Positions 15,969 to 24,247 of a DNA stretch of 64,000 bases are shown piece by piece. The notes beneath the pieces were generated by a model that was not told the DNA's origin, searched no databases, and saw only the letters and a program-made list of their open reading frames with translations. The position numbers were made by a program, and so were the translations under genes. The stretch's first letter is position 1. The number at the start of each line of letters is the position of its first letter. This stretch comes from Rhizobium sp. BK316 (GTDB lineage: Bacteria; Pseudomonadota; Alphaproteobacteria; Rhizobiales; Rhizobiaceae), in contig NZ_JACHZR010000001.1 of the NCBI RefSeq assembly GCF_014193695.1, positions 347,309 through 411,308 of the forward strand, read 5' to 3'.

Positions 15969-17017
15969 TGCGCATCCTCCTCGACAATTTCTCGAAGAGC
16001 TTCGGCTCCACCAAGGTCATCGAGAACATGAAACTCGAAGTCGGCAGCGGCGAGATGCTGGCGCTGCTCGGCCCCTCCGGCTGCGGCAAGTCGACGACGT
16101 TGTTTGCCGTCTGCGGCATCCACCGGCCGACTGGCGGCCGCATCCTCTTCGGCGATCGCGATCTAACCGACCTGCCGAGCCAAATGCGCAATGTCGGTGT
16201 GGTCTTCCAATCCTACGCGCTCTATCCGCACATGACGGTTGCCGAAAACATCGGCTTTCCGCTGAAGGTAAAGGGCATCAATGCGGCCAATATCCGCAAG
16301 GAAGTGGAGCGCATTTCCGGCCTCGTGCAGATCGGCAATCTCATGGAGCGCCGACCGGCACAGCTTTCCGGCGGCCAGCAGCAGCGTGTGGCCCTTGCCC
16401 GCGCGCTGATCCGCAAGCCGGATGTGCTGCTGCTCGACGAGCCTCTCGCCAATCTCGATGCCAAGCTCCGCCTCGAAATGCGCTCGGAAATTCGCCGCAT
16501 CCAACGCGAGACAGGCATCACTGCGATCCTCGTTACCCATGATCAGGTGGAGGCGATGAGCATGTGCGACCGTATCGCCATCATGAAGGAAGGCGAGATC
16601 GTGCAGATCGCTACGCCGTCCGAAATGTATAGTGATCCACGCACCGCCTTCGTCGCCGGTTTCCTCGGCAATCCGCCGATCACCTTCCTGCGCGGCGTCA
16701 TGAAGGACGGCACCTTTGCCATGCCTGAAAGCGAGATCCGCGTGCCGGTTTCGGTCCAGGCTGCCGAGGGCAGCAAGCTGACGCTCGGCGTACGCCCTGA
16801 ACATTTCAATCCGGCCGGCGATATTGCCGTCTCCGGCAAGGTTACTTTCGCCGAAACGCAGGGCCGTGAGAACCTTTACGACGTACGGCTTGCCGGCGGC
16901 TCGCTGCTGCGTTCCATCCAGCCGGTCCGCAATGACATCACCGTCGGTGATGAGGTGAGGTGGGCGATCGACAGCAAGGGCGTGTTCGTCTTCGACGAAG
17001 AAGGCCGGAGACTCTGA
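15968..17017 (+). CDS. ABC transporter ATP-binding protein (MalK/UgpC type)
   Basis: The 349-residue ATPase has Walker [10 protein letters not shown] at 35-43, the Q-loop [16 protein letters not shown] near 80-95, the signature LSGGQ at 133-137, and Walker B with VLLLDEP at 153-159. The switch His lies in LVTHDQVEAM. A C-terminal TOBE/OB regulatory domain follows, with LTLGVRPEHF near 265. It energises the two upstream permeases. Four bases separate it from the phosphodiesterase gene. Confidence 0.92.
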   Translation: MRILLDNFSKSFGSTKVIENMKLEVGSGEMLALLGPSGCGKSTTLFAVCGIHRPTGGRILFGDRDLTDLPSQMRNVGVVFQSYALYPHMTVAENIGFPLKVKGINAANIRKEVERISGLVQIGNLMERRPAQLSGGQQQRVALARALIRKPDVLLLDEPLANLDAKLRLEMRSEIRRIQRETGITAILVTHDQVEAMSMCDRIAIMKEGEIVQIATPSEMYSDPRTAFVAGFLGNPPITFLRGVMKDGTFAMPESEIRVPVSVQAAEGSKLTLGVRPEHFNPAGDIAVSGKVTFAETQGRENLYDVRLAGGSLLRSIQPVRNDITVGDEVRWAIDSKGVFVFDEEGRRL

Positions 17018-17020
17018 GCG

Positions 17021-17794
17021 ATGCGTGACTTCTCGACTTTCTTCGAACGCTACGGCTGGCCCTCGGACAAGGGATATCTGCCTTTTTGCATCGGCCATCG
17101 CGGCGCGAGCGGCCATGAGCGGGAAAATACGCTCGAAGCCTTCCAGCGCGCTGCCGAACTTGGCGCGGAAATGTGGGAGCTCGACACACAGATCACCAAG
17201 GACGGCGTGGTCGTGGTCTCCCATGATGACCATCTGGAACGTGTCTTCGGCATCGATCGACGCATTTCCGAGATGACGGCCGCCGAACTTGCTGCCCTCG
17301 AAAGCGTCAATGTTCCGACCTTCGAGGCGGTCGCAGCTCTCGGCCGGCGGACCAATACGGGACTTTACATCGAGCTTAAGGCGCCGGGCACGGGGCTTCT
17401 GTGCTGGAAGCACCTTCACGAAAAGAATCAGCGCTTCGCCTGCCTCGGCTCCTTCGATACGGCACAGGTGCGCGAGCTTCGCGATGCCGGTTGCGACTAT
17501 CCGCTCTCGGTGTTGATCCGCGTCGGACACGATCCGCATGCGGCGGGCGACGAGGCCGGTGCCGATATCCTGCATCTCTGCTGGGAGCGGGCCGGCGAAC
17601 GGCCGCAGGATCTCGTGACTGACGAGCTGATGCAGCGGGCTTTCGGCGAAGGCCGTGAGATCGTGCTGTGGCATGAGGAACGGCCGGCCATTCTTTCCGA
17701 CATCACAAAGCTTCCGGTGCTCGGCATCTGCACGGACCTGCCCGATCTGATGCGCCCGGCCGCTGGGAGTGAAAGACATGGCAGACAAGGATAA
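17021..17794 (+). CDS. Glycerophosphodiester phosphodiesterase
   Basis: This 257-residue GDPD-family enzyme keeps all key motifs: HRG at 26-28 with ENT at 35-37, metal ligands E53 and D55 in WELD, and catalytic H68 in SHDD. Other family blocks are YIELKAPG and the C-terminal GICTDLPDLM. It has no signal peptide, so it should hydrolyse imported glycerophosphodiesters, or related sugar phosphodiesters, in the cytosol to an alcohol and a phosphomonoester. It lies inside the importer operon and its 3' end overlaps the LacI gene by 17 bp. Confidence 0.9.
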   Translation: MRDFSTFFERYGWPSDKGYLPFCIGHRGASGHERENTLEAFQRAAELGAEMWELDTQITKDGVVVVSHDDHLERVFGIDRRISEMTAAELAALESVNVPTFEAVAALGRRTNTGLYIELKAPGTGLLCWKHLHEKNQRFACLGSFDTAQVRELRDAGCDYPLSVLIRVGHDPHAAGDEAGADILHLCWERAGERPQDLVTDELMQRAFGEGREIVLWHEERPAILSDITKLPVLGICTDLPDLMRPAAGSERHGRQG

Positions 17795-18785
17795 CAAGGG
17801 GCCGAGAAAGGTCACCTCCTTCGACGTTGCGCGTGTGGCAGGCGTCTCGCGTGCCGCCGTTTCGCGCGCCTTCACGCCGGATGCGAGCGTTTCGCCGAAG
17901 ACGCGCGAAAAGGTCTATCAGGCGGCGAAGGATCTCGGCTATCGGGTGAACTATCTTGCCCGCAGCCTGACCAACAAGCGCTCCGATCTCGTCGGTGTTG
18001 TCGCCGCCGGTCTCGACAATCCGTTCCGTACGCTGCAGATCGAGCATCTGGCACGTGTTCTGCTCGCCCGCAATTTTCGTCCGATCCTGTTGCCGACCTC
18101 AAAGGAAGCCGACACCTCTGCTGTCATCGGCCAGCTGCTGCACTATGCCGTCTCGGGCGTCATCGTCACGTCGGACGCACCGCCGACGGAAATCTGCGAG
18201 CAATGCGCTGCCGAAGGCGTACCGATCGTGCTGATCAACAAGGGCGATGATATTCCCTTCGTCGATCGCATCATCTCCGACGATCGCATGGCCGGGCATC
18301 TTGCCGCCACGCATCTCATCGAAAGCGGCGTCAAGGCGCCGGCGGTCATGGCCGCGCCCGCAATCTCCTATACGGCCAGGCGACGCAGCGAAGCCTTTAT
18401 GATGACCTGCCGTCAACGCGGCCTCGATCCACGCATGGTGGAGCTGAAGGTCAACGACTATCGGAACGGTTATGACGCAGCTGCCGGTCTTGCCTCGCTC
18501 GGCATCGACGGCCTGTTCTGCGCCAATGACTACATGGCTTGCGGCGTGGTCGACCGGATGATGAGGGAGCACGGCCGCGAGGAGCAGCCACCGATCCGCA
18601 TCATCGGCCATGATGATATTCCCCAGGCAAGCTGGGCGGCTTACGACCTCACGACCATCCGCCAGCCGTGCGATTTCCAGGCTGAACAAACGGTCAATCT
18701 GCTGATGTCCAGGATGGCCGAACCGGATATGACCGCCCGCGTCGAATTTACCCCGGTGACGCTGATCAAAAGAAGGACTGTTTGA
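17778..18785 (+). CDS. LacI-family transcriptional regulator
   Basis: The 335-residue protein has a LacI helix-turn-helix at about 11-32 (SFDVARVAGVSRAAVSRAF), a hinge with YLARSLTNKRSDLVGVV and a periplasmic-binding-like effector domain that includes FCANDYMACGVVDRMM and IIGHDDIPQASW. The ATG at 17778 has GGGAG 8 bp upstream, and it starts within the end of the phosphodiesterase gene. Being inside the operon, it probably represses it until the imported substrate or its product binds. The stop overlaps the next ATG (TGATG). Confidence 0.9.
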   Translation: MADKDNKGPRKVTSFDVARVAGVSRAAVSRAFTPDASVSPKTREKVYQAAKDLGYRVNYLARSLTNKRSDLVGVVAAGLDNPFRTLQIEHLARVLLARNFRPILLPTSKEADTSAVIGQLLHYAVSGVIVTSDAPPTEICEQCAAEGVPIVLINKGDDIPFVDRIISDDRMAGHLAATHLIESGVKAPAVMAAPAISYTARRRSEAFMMTCRQRGLDPRMVELKVNDYRNGYDAAAGLASLGIDGLFCANDYMACGVVDRMMREHGREEQPPIRIIGHDDIPQASWAAYDLTTIRQPCDFQAEQTVNLLMSRMAEPDMTARVEFTPVTLIKRRTV

Positions 18786-19600
18786 TGAATTCCGCATTCG
18801 ATGCCTCTGCTCTGACCGCGCGGGCGGAGGTCGCAATCGACGCGGCCCGCAACGCTGGACGCGAGGCTGCGCGCTTCAGGCGTGAAGGAAAGCCGGGCGC
18901 GCTCAACGTCGAGAATAAGGGATTGCAGGATTTCGTCACCATCGCAGACAGGCAGGCAGAGCAGGCGATCCGCGAGGGACTGCTGGCGCGCTTCCCTGAG
19001 GATATGTTCATGGGTGAGGAAACCGGCGGTGAGTCCGGCTCGGCCGGCACCTGGGTCGTCGATCCCATCGACGGGACGACCAATTATATCCGTGGCTTCC
19101 GCCATTGGGGTGTTTCCATCGCCTTCGTCGTCGATGGCCAGGTGGAGATCGGCGTCGTCTATGATGCGGCCAATGATCAGGTCTTTTCCGCTATCCGCGG
19201 CTGCGGCGCCTTCAAGGAGGGTCAGCCGATCCATGCCGCCCCGACCACCGACCCCGCCAATGCGATCGTCGTGCTCGGTCATTCGCGCAAGACGAGCTTT
19301 GACGACTATGCGGCGCTCTCCAAGCGGCTCTACGAACGTGGCATGGATTATCGCCGCATGGGGGCAGCGGCAGTCGATCTCGTGCGCGTGGCTGAAGGTG
19401 TTTCCGATCTCTTTTACGAACGGCATCTGAATGCCTGGGATATGCTTGCCGGTGCGCTGATCGCCGCAGAGGCTGGCGCGAAAGTCGCCATTCCACCAGT
19501 CGGTAGATTGCTGGAGGATGGCGGCCCTGTCATCGCCCATTCGCCTGGATTGGCAGAAGAATTCGCTTTCCTCGTCGAGTTCGAGGGATTGGCGGGCTGA
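18785..19600 (+). CDS. Inositol monophosphatase family phosphatase
   Basis: This 271-residue protein has the Mg-dependent phosphatase motifs of the IMPase/FBPase superfamily: GEET at 77-80, DPIDGTTNY at 93-101 and the C-terminal LNAWDMLAGALIAAEAGA. It should remove phosphate from a small cyclitol or sugar phosphate. Placed after a phosphodiesterase and an importer, it is well suited to dephosphorylate the phosphomonoester released by the phosphodiesterase. An IMPase-type phosphatase plays the same role with a phosphodiesterase in agrocinopine (acc) catabolism in Agrobacterium. The substrate here is not determined. Confidence 0.88.
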   Translation: MNSAFDASALTARAEVAIDAARNAGREAARFRREGKPGALNVENKGLQDFVTIADRQAEQAIREGLLARFPEDMFMGEETGGESGSAGTWVVDPIDGTTNYIRGFRHWGVSIAFVVDGQVEIGVVYDAANDQVFSAIRGCGAFKEGQPIHAAPTTDPANAIVVLGHSRKTSFDDYAALSKRLYERGMDYRRMGAAAVDLVRVAEGVSDLFYERHLNAWDMLAGALIAAEAGAKVAIPPVGRLLEDGGPVIAHSPGLAEEFAFLVEFEGLAG

Positions 19601-19608
19601 TCAGCCCG
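19593..19608. terminator. 16-bp palindrome holding both convergent stop codons
   Basis: CGGGCTGATCAGCCCG is a perfect palindrome. The TGA of the phosphatase gene and the TGA of the convergent phosphodiesterase gene sit back to back at its centre. It may form a small hairpin at the mRNA ends of both genes. No T-run is present. Confidence 0.45.
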
Positions 19609-20455
19609 TCATGCGCTTCAGCCATGCCCGTTCGGTCGCAGGGGCTTCGTCCGTGGTGATCTGATCGGGCTTCAGCGCCACCAGTGTTGAGAAATTCGCC
19701 CATTCGACATCGCTGAAACCGCCGTCGGGATCCTTCAGCGTGAAGGTCCAGGCATCGACGAGTTTGCCTTCGCTGTGGCAGAGTGCGATCATATCGAGGC
19801 CTGCTTTTGCCGCATCGAGCAGCATCGGCCAGTAAAGATAGATTGTTTCCGGCTCCGTCGGGCCGCGCAGATCGGCAAGCAGCTCCTTTTCAACTGCTAT
19901 CCACCCTTCGGTTCTGTAGATGTCGCCGAGCTTGTCGCTGGGGTCGATACCACGGCGCAGATGCGGCAGCTTCTCCTTGACGGCCAGGATCAGGTCCAGA
20001 CTGCCTGCACTGACGATGACGGAGGCGGAAATCTTCTGCAGGTGTTCGGCCAGATGGGCGATCCCCTTTTCGCCGATCACCTCGTAATCGTCCTTCATGT
20101 CGAACTGCAGCAACGCGTCCGGATGGGCCGATTGCAGCATGGCCGCCAGATCCTCACTGTAGAGGAGCGGGCGATTGCCGTCCTTCATGCGCAGGTCGCT
20201 CAGATCCGCGAGGCTGTTTTGGGTAATGAGACCGTGCCCGGTCGTCTCGCCTTCCAGGTCCTTGTCATGCAGCACGACAAAACCGCCATCGGCGCGCACC
20301 CGAAGATCGAGCTCCATCGACGCACCAGCCTTGAAGCCTTCGGCCATCACCTCAGCCGAAAACAGCGGATCGGCCATACGCCGGCGCAACCGGTGCCATT
20401 TCAGCAGGGTCGCATGGTTCTCAAACTCGATCCGAAGTCCGCGTGCGTCTGCCAT
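19601..20455 (-). CDS. Second, divergent glycerophosphodiester phosphodiesterase-family protein
   Basis: The 284-residue protein aligns with the GDPD fold: E48 and D50 in MELDLRVRADGG are metal ligands, and H63 in VVLHDKDLEG is catalytic. H21 lies 27 residues before E48, exactly the spacing seen in the neighbouring canonical enzyme. However, the HRG motif reads HRL and the ENT motif is missing. The region LLQFDMKDDYEVIGE matches the third family block. It has no signal peptide. It may act on a different phosphodiester or have weak activity. It converges with the phosphatase gene with no space between the stops. Confidence 0.75.
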   Translation of the reverse strand: MADARGLRIEFENHATLLKWHRLRRRMADPLFSAEVMAEGFKAGASMELDLRVRADGGFVVLHDKDLEGETTGHGLITQNSLADLSDLRMKDGNRPLLYSEDLAAMLQSAHPDALLQFDMKDDYEVIGEKGIAHLAEHLQKISASVIVSAGSLDLILAVKEKLPHLRRGIDPSDKLGDIYRTEGWIAVEKELLADLRGPTEPETIYLYWPMLLDAAKAGLDMIALCHSEGKLVDAWTFTLKDPDGGFSDVEWANFSTLVALKPDQITTDEAPATERAWLKRMTG

Positions 20456-20758
20456 TCCGTCATCCTCGGCATGTCTTTTATTTTCCCTTCGTGCATCGGA
20501 AAGGCTCGATTCTCAAGAGGTGCCAGAAGATTGGCGCTACGGTGAGAGGAGGCCTTTTTCGCAAGCCAATCTTCCGGCGGTCTCTCCGTGCACCGCGGCT
20601 CAGCAAAATAGAGCACTATTTTATAGACAATATATCTCTGCGAGGCTTTTCCGGAGCCAGGAGCAAGAGGTTTTCGAAGTACGGGCGAGGATTTCGAAAA
20701 CCGTCTGCACAGTCTGCGGGAGGAATGGCAGCCAACGCCGCTCTCCTGGTATTAAGGA
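20456..20758. other. Intergenic region between divergent-phosphodiesterase and aminotransferase genes
   Basis: No gene is seen in these 300 bases. A perfect 10-bp inverted repeat, GAAGATTGGC (20526-20535) and GCCAATCTTC (20565-20574), is separated by 29 bases. An AT-rich patch near 20612-20635 could be a promoter for the phosphodiesterase gene. Confidence 0.4.
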
Positions 20759-21850
20759 TCAGCCGCTATAGGCTCTGACAACTGCCTCCGACGCGGCGCC
20801 GAGATCCGCCGGCAAACCGGCTTGACGCAGGGCTTCGCCATAGGCCACGACATTTGCAAGCACGGTCTGGAACGTCGCTCGTCGGCCTGTGTGGTTCAAT
20901 CGTATGAGATGCGACAGGCCGGTGCCGACACCGGCCGTCAGGTCGACACCCAGTCCCGCAGCAAAGCGGATGACCGATGTGGGCTCCACGCCTGTCGGTG
21001 TGGACATCGTTGTCACCAGGTTTGACGCCTGTTTGGCAGGCACCCAAAGGCTTGCTCCCATCGCTGACAAACCGGCTCGGCTGGCGAAAGCGGCCTTCTC
21101 GTGACGAGCGACGGTCTGTTCGATGCCTTCCGCCTCGACCCGGTCGAGTGCCGCCTCCAATGCAAAAAATTCCAACGGCGCGGGCGTTCCGGGCAAAGCG
21201 CTGCGGCCGCCATCCACCCAGGCTCTCAGGTCGGCGAGTGACAGGATGGAGTTGCGCGGCGCATCGTCATGCATGATCAGCTCCCAGGCTCGCGGGCTGA
21301 CCGACAGGGCAGAAACGCCAGCAGGTCCGCCAAGCGCCTTCTGCGCGCCGATGACGGCAAGATCGATGCCCAATCCGGCGACATCGAGCACATGACCGCC
21401 AACGGACGCTACGGCATCGACCACCGTTACGACGCCACGTGTCCGCGCCAGCGCGACGATTTCGGGCAGTGGATTGAGGATGCCGCTTGCCGATTCCGCG
21501 TGGACGAGCGCCAGCACACGGACACCGGGATTGGCTTCCAGCGCAGCGGTAATCGCTTCGACCTCGATGGGCAGGCCGGGTCGGGCGACGATGTCGATGA
21601 CGTCAGCGTCGCCACGCCGCAGCCACTGCCCGAACCAGCCGCCATAGGAACTGGTGACGATGTTCAGCGCCGCAAGACCGGGTCTGGCAAGGCTGGTCGC
21701 AACGGCCTCAAGCGCCACCACCGCCTCGGCCTGCACCAGCAGCACGTCGTTATCCGTCTTCAGGATTGCGCCGATGCGGCGGGCAAGAATGGCGTAACGT
21801 TCTGCCGGATAGGCCGGCGCGCCGTAGAGCGGGTTCCAAGCTTCGGTCAT
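20759..21850 (-). CDS. Class V PLP-dependent aminotransferase
   Basis: This 363-residue enzyme belongs to the alanine-glyoxylate / pyridoxamine-pyruvate transaminase group of fold-type I. D145 in VVDAVASVGG should bind the PLP ring nitrogen, and K171 in GAQKALGGPAGV should form the Schiff base. The start at 21850 has GAAGGAG 7 bp upstream. It is the last gene of a peptide-type ABC importer operon, 11 bp after the ATPase. It probably deaminates or transaminates the imported amino compound. A lyase activity like that of cysteine desulfurase relatives cannot be excluded. Confidence 0.8.
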   Translation of the reverse strand: MTEAWNPLYGAPAYPAERYAILARRIGAILKTDNDVLLVQAEAVVALEAVATSLARPGLAALNIVTSSYGGWFGQWLRRGDADVIDIVARPGLPIEVEAITAALEANPGVRVLALVHAESASGILNPLPEIVALARTRGVVTVVDAVASVGGHVLDVAGLGIDLAVIGAQKALGGPAGVSALSVSPRAWELIMHDDAPRNSILSLADLRAWVDGGRSALPGTPAPLEFFALEAALDRVEAEGIEQTVARHEKAAFASRAGLSAMGASLWVPAKQASNLVTTMSTPTGVEPTSVIRFAAGLGVDLTAGVGTGLSHLIRLNHTGRRATFQTVLANVVAYGEALRQAGLPADLGAASEAVVRAYSG

Positions 21851-21861
21851 AGGCGGCTCCT

Positions 21862-22641
21862 TCAAGCGGGTTCGGTCACGAGGCGCGGCACGGCCGCAAC
21901 GAGCCGGCGCGCCGCATCGGATCGCGGTGCGGTGACGACATCGGCTGCCGGTCCTTCCTCGACGATGCGGCCGGCATCCATAACCGCGATACGATGCGAG
22001 ATCGCCCGCACCACCGCGAGGTCGTGGGATATGAAGAGATAGGCAAGGCCACGCTCGCGCTGCAGCTCGACCAACAATTCAAGGATGCGGCCCCGAACCG
22101 TCACATCGAGTGCGGAGACGGCCTCATCCAACACCAGCAGGGCGGGTCGCGTCGTGATGGCGCGGGCGATGGCGACGCGCTGTCGTTGGCCGCCCGACAA
22201 TGTGCGGACTGGGCGGGAGGCAAAGGCGGTGGGCAGGCCGACGCGCTCCAGCAGGGCGGCGATTTCGGTCGGCCGTTGTTTCCTGTCCGCGATATCGTGA
22301 ATGCGCAGCGGATCGTCGAGAACCGAGGCGACGGAGGCCAACGGATTGAAGGCGCCGAGGGGATCCTGAAATACCATTTGCATGCGCGCGCGTCTGCGCC
22401 GCAGGTCGACGCCGCGAAGTGCGAGCCAATCTTCCCCTTCGAACCGGATGGAGCCGGCATCAGGCTTCAGCAGACGCAGAAGGACGCGCGACAGCGTCGA
22501 TTTTCCGCTGCCCGAGGCTCCTACGAGGCCCAGGGTTTCGCCGGCCGTGATTGTCAGGGAAACATTGTCGAGAGCCGCAACCTGGCGGCCGGAGCTGTAA
22601 TAGGCCTTGGACAATGCATCTACGGTCAGAAGCCCATTCAT
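21862..22641 (-). CDS. ABC transporter ATP-binding protein (DppF/OppF type)
   Basis: The 259-residue ATPase has Walker A GASGSGKST at 41-49, signature [15 protein letters not shown] near 145 and Walker B LLVLDEAVSALD. It lacks the C-terminal zinc-type oligopeptide extension often seen in OppF. Its ATG overlaps the stop of the partner ATPase by 4 bp. With that protein it forms the two-ATPase engine of a peptide/nickel-type importer. Confidence 0.9.
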   Translation of the reverse strand: MNGLLTVDALSKAYYSSGRQVAALDNVSLTITAGETLGLVGASGSGKSTLSRVLLRLLKPDAGSIRFEGEDWLALRGVDLRRRRARMQMVFQDPLGAFNPLASVASVLDDPLRIHDIADRKQRPTEIAALLERVGLPTAFASRPVRTLSGGQRQRVAIARAITTRPALLVLDEAVSALDVTVRGRILELLVELQRERGLAYLFISHDLAVVRAISHRIAVMDAGRIVEEGPAADVVTAPRSDAARRLVAAVPRLVTEPA

Positions 22642-23420
22642 GACACAACCTCGCTAATCAGTGGCTGCGTGGAAAGATCGCGATGGTTGGCGATGAGGGC
22701 GGCAGTATAGCTCTCGGCTGGCGATGACAGAACCGACCGGACAGGGCCGGCCTCGACCAGTTCACCTTTGCGGAAGACGGCGACGCGATCGACGAAGCCG
22801 GAGGCGAGCGCGATATCATGGGTGATGAAGAGCAGCGTCATGCCTTCCTCACGAACCAGCCCTTCGAGCAGTCTGACGATTTCTGCCTGAACCACGACAT
22901 CGAGCGCGCTGGTCGCCTCATCGGCGATCAGCAAGGCGGGCTTGGCCGCAATTGCTGCGGCAATCGCCACGCGTTGCCGCTGGCCGCCGGAAAGCTGATG
23001 CGGGAAAGCACGCATGGTGCTGGCGGGCTGCGGTATGCGGACGCGATCCAGAAGCTCCTCGGCATGCATATAGGCTTGCCGCCAGTCGAGGCGGAGGTGT
23101 CTTCTGGCGACTTCGGCAACCTGTTCGCCGATGGTCAGCACCGGATTGAGGCTGGTGCCGGGGTCCTGAAAGACAAAACCGAAATCACGGCCGGGGAGCG
23201 GAGCATGGCCGAGCGCCGGCCACGTTATTTCGCCTTCGATTCTGGCCCGCTCCGGTAAAAGGCCGGCAAGTGTCCGCGCAAGCGTGCTTTTGCCCGAACC
23301 GCTTTCGCCAATGATCGCCAGCCTCTCACCCCTGACAATATCGAGGTCGACGGATTTCAGCGCCACCTCCAGTCCATAGCGGACCGACAGGCTTTTCACG
23401 CAGCAGAAGGGCGGAGTCAT
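22638..23420 (-). CDS. ABC transporter ATP-binding protein (DppD/OppD type)
   Basis: The 260-residue ATPase has Walker A GESGSGKST at 38-46, signature QLSGGQRQR and Walker B LLIADEATSALD. It is shorter than typical DppD (about 330) and lacks the C-terminal extension that carries the Fe-S or oligopeptide motif in many members. It overlaps both neighbours by 4 bp (ATGA type), which indicates tight translational coupling. Confidence 0.9.
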   Translation of the reverse strand: MTPPFCCVKSLSVRYGLEVALKSVDLDIVRGERLAIIGESGSGKSTLARTLAGLLPERARIEGEITWPALGHAPLPGRDFGFVFQDPGTSLNPVLTIGEQVAEVARRHLRLDWRQAYMHAEELLDRVRIPQPASTMRAFPHQLSGGQRQRVAIAAAIAAKPALLIADEATSALDVVVQAEIVRLLEGLVREEGMTLLFITHDIALASGFVDRVAVFRKGELVEAGPVRSVLSSPAESYTAALIANHRDLSTQPLISEVVS

Positions 23421-24247
23421 CGGGAGCCTCCCTCATGACCAAGTGCCCTCGTCAGGCCCTCGCTGAAAAGGTGGACGCCGAGCACGGTGATCGCCAGCGC
23501 CAGACCGGGGAGAACCGAAAGATAGGCAGCGGAGCGCAATACGCTACGGCCTTCGGCGATCATAGAGCCCCAGGTGGCGAGATTGGGATTACCGAGACCG
23601 AGAAAGGAGAGGGCCGCTTCGGTCAGGATCGCGCCGGCGACGATAGTGGCCGACAACGCCAGAACCGGCGGCAATGCGTTCGGCAGGATCTCCTTGAAGG
23701 CGATCTCGGCCGGATGCATGCCGATCACCCGCGCGGCCGCCACATAATCTCGCTCGCGGATGGACAGCACTTGTGCTCGCGTCAGCCGCGCCGGATCGGC
23801 CCAAGTGCCGAGGGCGATCGCGAAGACGACGACCGGCGTCGACACACCGATGATGCTGACGAAGGCGAGCGCTAGCAAAAAACCTGGGACGATCTGGAAG
23901 GCATCGACCACACGCATCAGCGACTCGTCGATCGCGCCGCCGGCAAAGCCGGCAGCCATGCCGACAAAAAGCCCGAGCAGCATGGCGGAAAGGGCTGCGG
24001 CGATCCCGACGGCCAGCGAGGTCCGAGCGCCATAGAGCAGGCCGGCGAGTACATCGCGACCCAGCCGGTCCGTGCCGAGCGGCAGGCTCGGATCAGAGAA
24101 GGGTGAAAGCAACGCCCTGCCGGCGATCCGCAGCGGATCTCCCGGCGATATCGCCGGTGCCAGCAGGCCGGCAATAAACAGGGCTGCCAGAATGACAAGT
24201 CCGATCGTACCTTCCGGAGTCCCTAGGAGACGCTTGAGCAGGGTCAT
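23417..24247 (-). CDS. ABC transporter permease (DppC type)
   Basis: This 276-residue permease has an N-terminal membrane anchor, the DppC-type block FSDPSLPLGTDRLGRDVLAGLLYGARTSL at about 50-78, four further helices and the EAA-like loop ERDYVAAARVIGMHPAEIAFKEILPNA. It overlaps the DppB-type gene by 4 bp and pairs with it to form the import channel. Confidence 0.92.
   Translation of the reverse strand: MTLLKRLLGTPEGTIGLVILAALFIAGLLAPAISPGDPLRIAGRALLSPFSDPSLPLGTDRLGRDVLAGLLYGARTSLAVGIAAALSAMLLGLFVGMAAGFAGGAIDESLMRVVDAFQIVPGFLLALAFVSIIGVSTPVVVFAIALGTWADPARLTRAQVLSIRERDYVAAARVIGMHPAEIAFKEILPNALPPVLALSATIVAGAILTEAALSFLGLGNPNLATWGSMIAEGRSVLRSAAYLSVLPGLALAITVLGVHLFSEGLTRALGHEGGSR

Noticed and set aside
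16163..17875. 570-codon minus-strand frame opposite the ATPase and phosphodiesterase genes
   Set aside because: Both plus-strand genes have full motif sets; the antisense frame is a codon-bias artefact.
20612..20635. AT-rich patch resembling the shared motif of the organosulfur cluster
   Set aside because: Similarity is limited to short TATAG and TATAT pieces; the core TATAAAYT is absent.
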